Below, piece after piece: positions 6,118 through 7,128 of a DNA stretch of 7,128 bases. Under the pieces are notes generated by a model. It saw nothing but the letters and a program-made list of their open reading frames with translations. It was not told the origin of the DNA and did no database searches. Source of the stretch: an uncultured Collinsella sp. (GTDB lineage: Bacteria > Actinomycetota > Coriobacteriia > Coriobacteriales > Coriobacteriaceae); assembly GCA_905204635.1 (NCBI GenBank), contig CAJLAN010000082.1, forward strand, positions 1-7,128, in the 5' to 3' direction. Positions within the stretch are counted from its first letter, which is position 1. Each line of letters starts with the position of its first letter. A program made the position numbers and the translations under genes.

Positions 6118-6606
6118 TTACGCCTGCTGATAGTGCAGGTGCTTCTCGTCGATATCGGCCAGGTCGCGGTCGAGGTAGCGGCGCGCGAGCCAGTTTGCCA
6201 TGGGGAGGTTCTGGTCCAGGTAGTTACCGCACTCCTCGGGAGCGGCACCGGGGACATCGCCCTCAAAGCCGGCGACAAACTCGAACAGCTCACGCACGAG
6301 CGGCAGAATCTCCTCGCTCGTCACCTCGCCAAACACGACGAGGTAAAAGCCCGTGCGGCAGCCCATGGGGCCAAAGTAGACAATGCGGCTCGACCACTCG
6401 GCATGATTGCGAAGGAACGTCGCGCCTAGGTGCTCAATGGTGTGGCACTCGGCCGTGTTCATGACCGGCTCCTTGTTGGGCGTGGTCAGGCGCAGGTCAA
6501 ACGTGGTGACGGCGGCACCGGTCGCCGGATCGCGGTCGATGCGGCTCACATACACGCCGGGCTCAAGCAGCAGATGATCAACGGAAAAGCTGGCGATGCG
6601 CTCCAT
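6118..6606 (-). CDS. luxS: S-ribosylhomocysteine lyase (LuxS)
   Basis: LuxS cleaves S-ribosylhomocysteine to homocysteine and 4,5-dihydroxy-2,3-pentanedione, the precursor of AI-2. It acts in the cytoplasm in the activated methyl cycle after Pfs/MtnN. The 162-residue length is normal. The metal-binding HTIEH motif gives H55 and H59 with catalytic E58. The third ligand is C126 (PEECGNY) and the catalytic cysteine is C83 in GPMGCRTGFY. The N-terminal SFSVDHLLLEPGVYVSR and FDLRLTTPNKEPVMNTAE blocks are typical. All active-site residues are present, so it should be functional. The ATG at 6604-6606 has GAGAGGA (6613-6619) 6 nt upstream. It has its own promoter-like sequence and terminator. No pfs, metK or methionine genes are in the window. 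Identification is certain. Confidence 0.98.
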   Translation of the reverse strand: MERIASFSVDHLLLEPGVYVSRIDRDPATGAAVTTFDLRLTTPNKEPVMNTAECHTIEHLGATFLRNHAEWSSRIVYFGPMGCRTGFYLVVFGEVTSEEILPLVRELFEFVAGFEGDVPGAAPEECGNYLDQNLPMANWLARRYLDRDLADIDEKHLHYQQA

Positions 6607-6629
6607 GGCAGATCCTCTCGATAGTCAAA

Positions 6630-6700
6630 TTGGGACGGGTCTCTTTTAGCTGGTTCGAACGGTCGCACCAATCATACCAGTCAAAAAAGCCCCGTCCCAA
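6630..6700 (-). repeat. long imperfect inverted repeat spanning the luxS promoter
   Basis: Arm 6630-6654 pairs with arm 6676-6700. There are 10 perfect outer pairs (TTGGGACGGG with CCCGTCCCAA), then CT/AG, TTTT/AAAA and CTGGT/ACCAG blocks separated by three mismatches and one G-T. In total about 22 of 25 positions pair, around a 21-nt loop. It fills most of the gap between the nucleoside hydrolase and luxS. A transcript reading through from the hydrolase would fold it; a transcript starting at the luxS promoter would carry only one arm. Confidence 0.65.
6671..6700 (-). promoter_or_regulatory. candidate luxS promoter
   Basis: The minus strand has TATGAT (6671-6676) preceded by TGG, an extended -10 (TGnTATGAT), and TTGGGA (6695-6700) as a -35 with an 18-bp spacer. 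The leader would be about 58 nt, ending in the luxS ribosome site. Both boxes lie inside one arm of the inverted repeat. Confidence 0.5.
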
Positions 6701-6709
6701 AAAGACAAC

Positions 6710-7128
6710 TTAGCCAAGGACACGGGTCATACGCGTCTTGAACTCGGACAGGAAGCGCGGAGCATCCACGGTCAGTGCCACAAGCGTGCTCTTGTCCGGA
6801 TCGGACAGGCGGCGCTCATCGCAGATGGTGCGACCGCGGTACTCGCCCAGCAGATCAACACGCAGGTTGCAGCCGAGCGCACCTACGAGCGTGGGGTCGA
6901 TCGCCACGGCAACGGCCAGCGGATCGTGCAGCGCACAACCACCCAGGTAGGGTGCGTTCATCTCGTACGAGCCAATGTAGTGCTCGACCATGCTCGCAAA
7001 TGCGCAGCCCGCCATGGTGCCCGAGCCCGTCCAGCCGGCAATGTCGCGGCGTGTGAGCACCACGCGATGCGTCACGTCCAGACCCACCATGGTGAGCTTA
7101 CGGCCCGAGCGCAGCACCGCGTCGGCTG
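6710..7128 (-). CDS. inosine/uridine-preferring nucleoside hydrolase, C-terminal part (partial)
   Basis: The reading frame is open to the window edge and ends at TAA (6710-6712), showing the last 138 residues of a family that usually has about 310-330. The visible part begins ADAVLRSGRKLTMVGLDVTH, the conserved central block of nucleoside hydrolases, and contains GCALHDPLAVA, whose His-Asp pair lies in the active site of the IU-NH fold (the Asp is a calcium ligand). The enzyme breaks the N-glycosidic bond of nucleosides to give a base and ribose, for salvage or carbon use. The N-terminal DxDxxxDD calcium motif lies outside the window. An internal GTG at 7115-7117 is not the start, because coding similarity continues upstream of it. 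It lies 103 nt upstream of luxS on the same strand. Substrate preference cannot be decided here. Confidence 0.95.
   Translation of the reverse strand, partial: ADAVLRSGRKLTMVGLDVTHRVVLTRRDIAGWTGSGTMAGCAFASMVEHYIGSYEMNAPYLGGCALHDPLAVAVAIDPTLVGALGCNLRVDLLGEYRGRTICDERRLSDPDKSTLVALTVDAPRFLSEFKTRMTRVLG

Noticed and set aside
1163..6606. Idea that luxS and the two-component genes form an AI-2 quorum-sensing module
   Set aside because: They are separated by another gene, a strong luxS terminator and separate promoters. No AI-2 binding domain (LuxP, LsrB or dCACHE type) is visible in either sensor.
6607..6670. SAM or SAH riboswitch in the luxS leader
   Set aside because: The predicted leader is under 70 nt, and I see none of the expected multi-helix conserved cores.
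1..7128. CRISPR array, tRNA or rRNA, insertion sequence transposase, phage genes
   Set aside because: There are no regularly spaced direct repeats, tRNA cloverleaf, rRNA segments or transposase/integrase motifs on either strand.

Overview
The window is GC-rich and compact. It reads like a chromosomal segment from a Coriobacteriia gut actinobacterium, most likely Collinsella or a close relative. This placement is an inference from protein style (a DUF4867-family protein, a 7TM-type sensor kinase, acidic lipoproteins), the short intergenic hairpins and a GGGGACAGGCACC motif. No rRNA or taxonomic marker is present.

Layout, left to right. At 1-128 (+) is the last stretch of a protein ending in a four-cysteine zinc ribbon, with an in-frame TAG almost at the window edge. 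At 209-1051 (+) is an acidic secreted lipoprotein with a clear lipobox, closed by a strong intrinsic terminator (1104-1142). All remaining genes are on the minus strand and converge on that terminator. From 5159 down to 1163 runs a tightly overlapping three-gene signalling operon: a 7TM membrane sensor whose C-terminal half lacks recognisable kinase motifs, then a membrane histidine kinase with intact H, N and G boxes, then a NarL/LuxR-type response regulator. The two junctions are 4-bp start/stop overlaps (GTGA, then ATGA).

The 169-nt gap 5160-5328 holds a possible leaderless promoter for the operon, a weak terminator candidate and a 21-bp-stem hairpin that looks like a dispersed repeat. Then come a DUF4867 cupin-like protein (5329-5973) with its own promoter and an operator-like inverted repeat, luxS (6118-6606) with its own terminator and promoter, and the C-terminal part of an inosine/uridine-preferring nucleoside hydrolase running off the right edge.

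How the genes may work together: the three-gene operon probably forms one sensing unit, with signal entering through one or both membrane proteins and phosphate passing from the second kinase to the regulator. LuxS (S-ribosylhomocysteine cleavage, methyl-cycle recycling and AI-2 precursor formation) and the nucleoside hydrolase (nucleoside salvage) are both ribose-related housekeeping functions, but they appear to be separate transcription units. The most unusual item is the pairing of a degenerate 7TM sensor with a complete kinase and regulator. The next most interesting are the non-coding elements: the 5273-5323 hairpin, the 5983-6008 operator candidate and the long imperfect inverted repeat across the luxS promoter.
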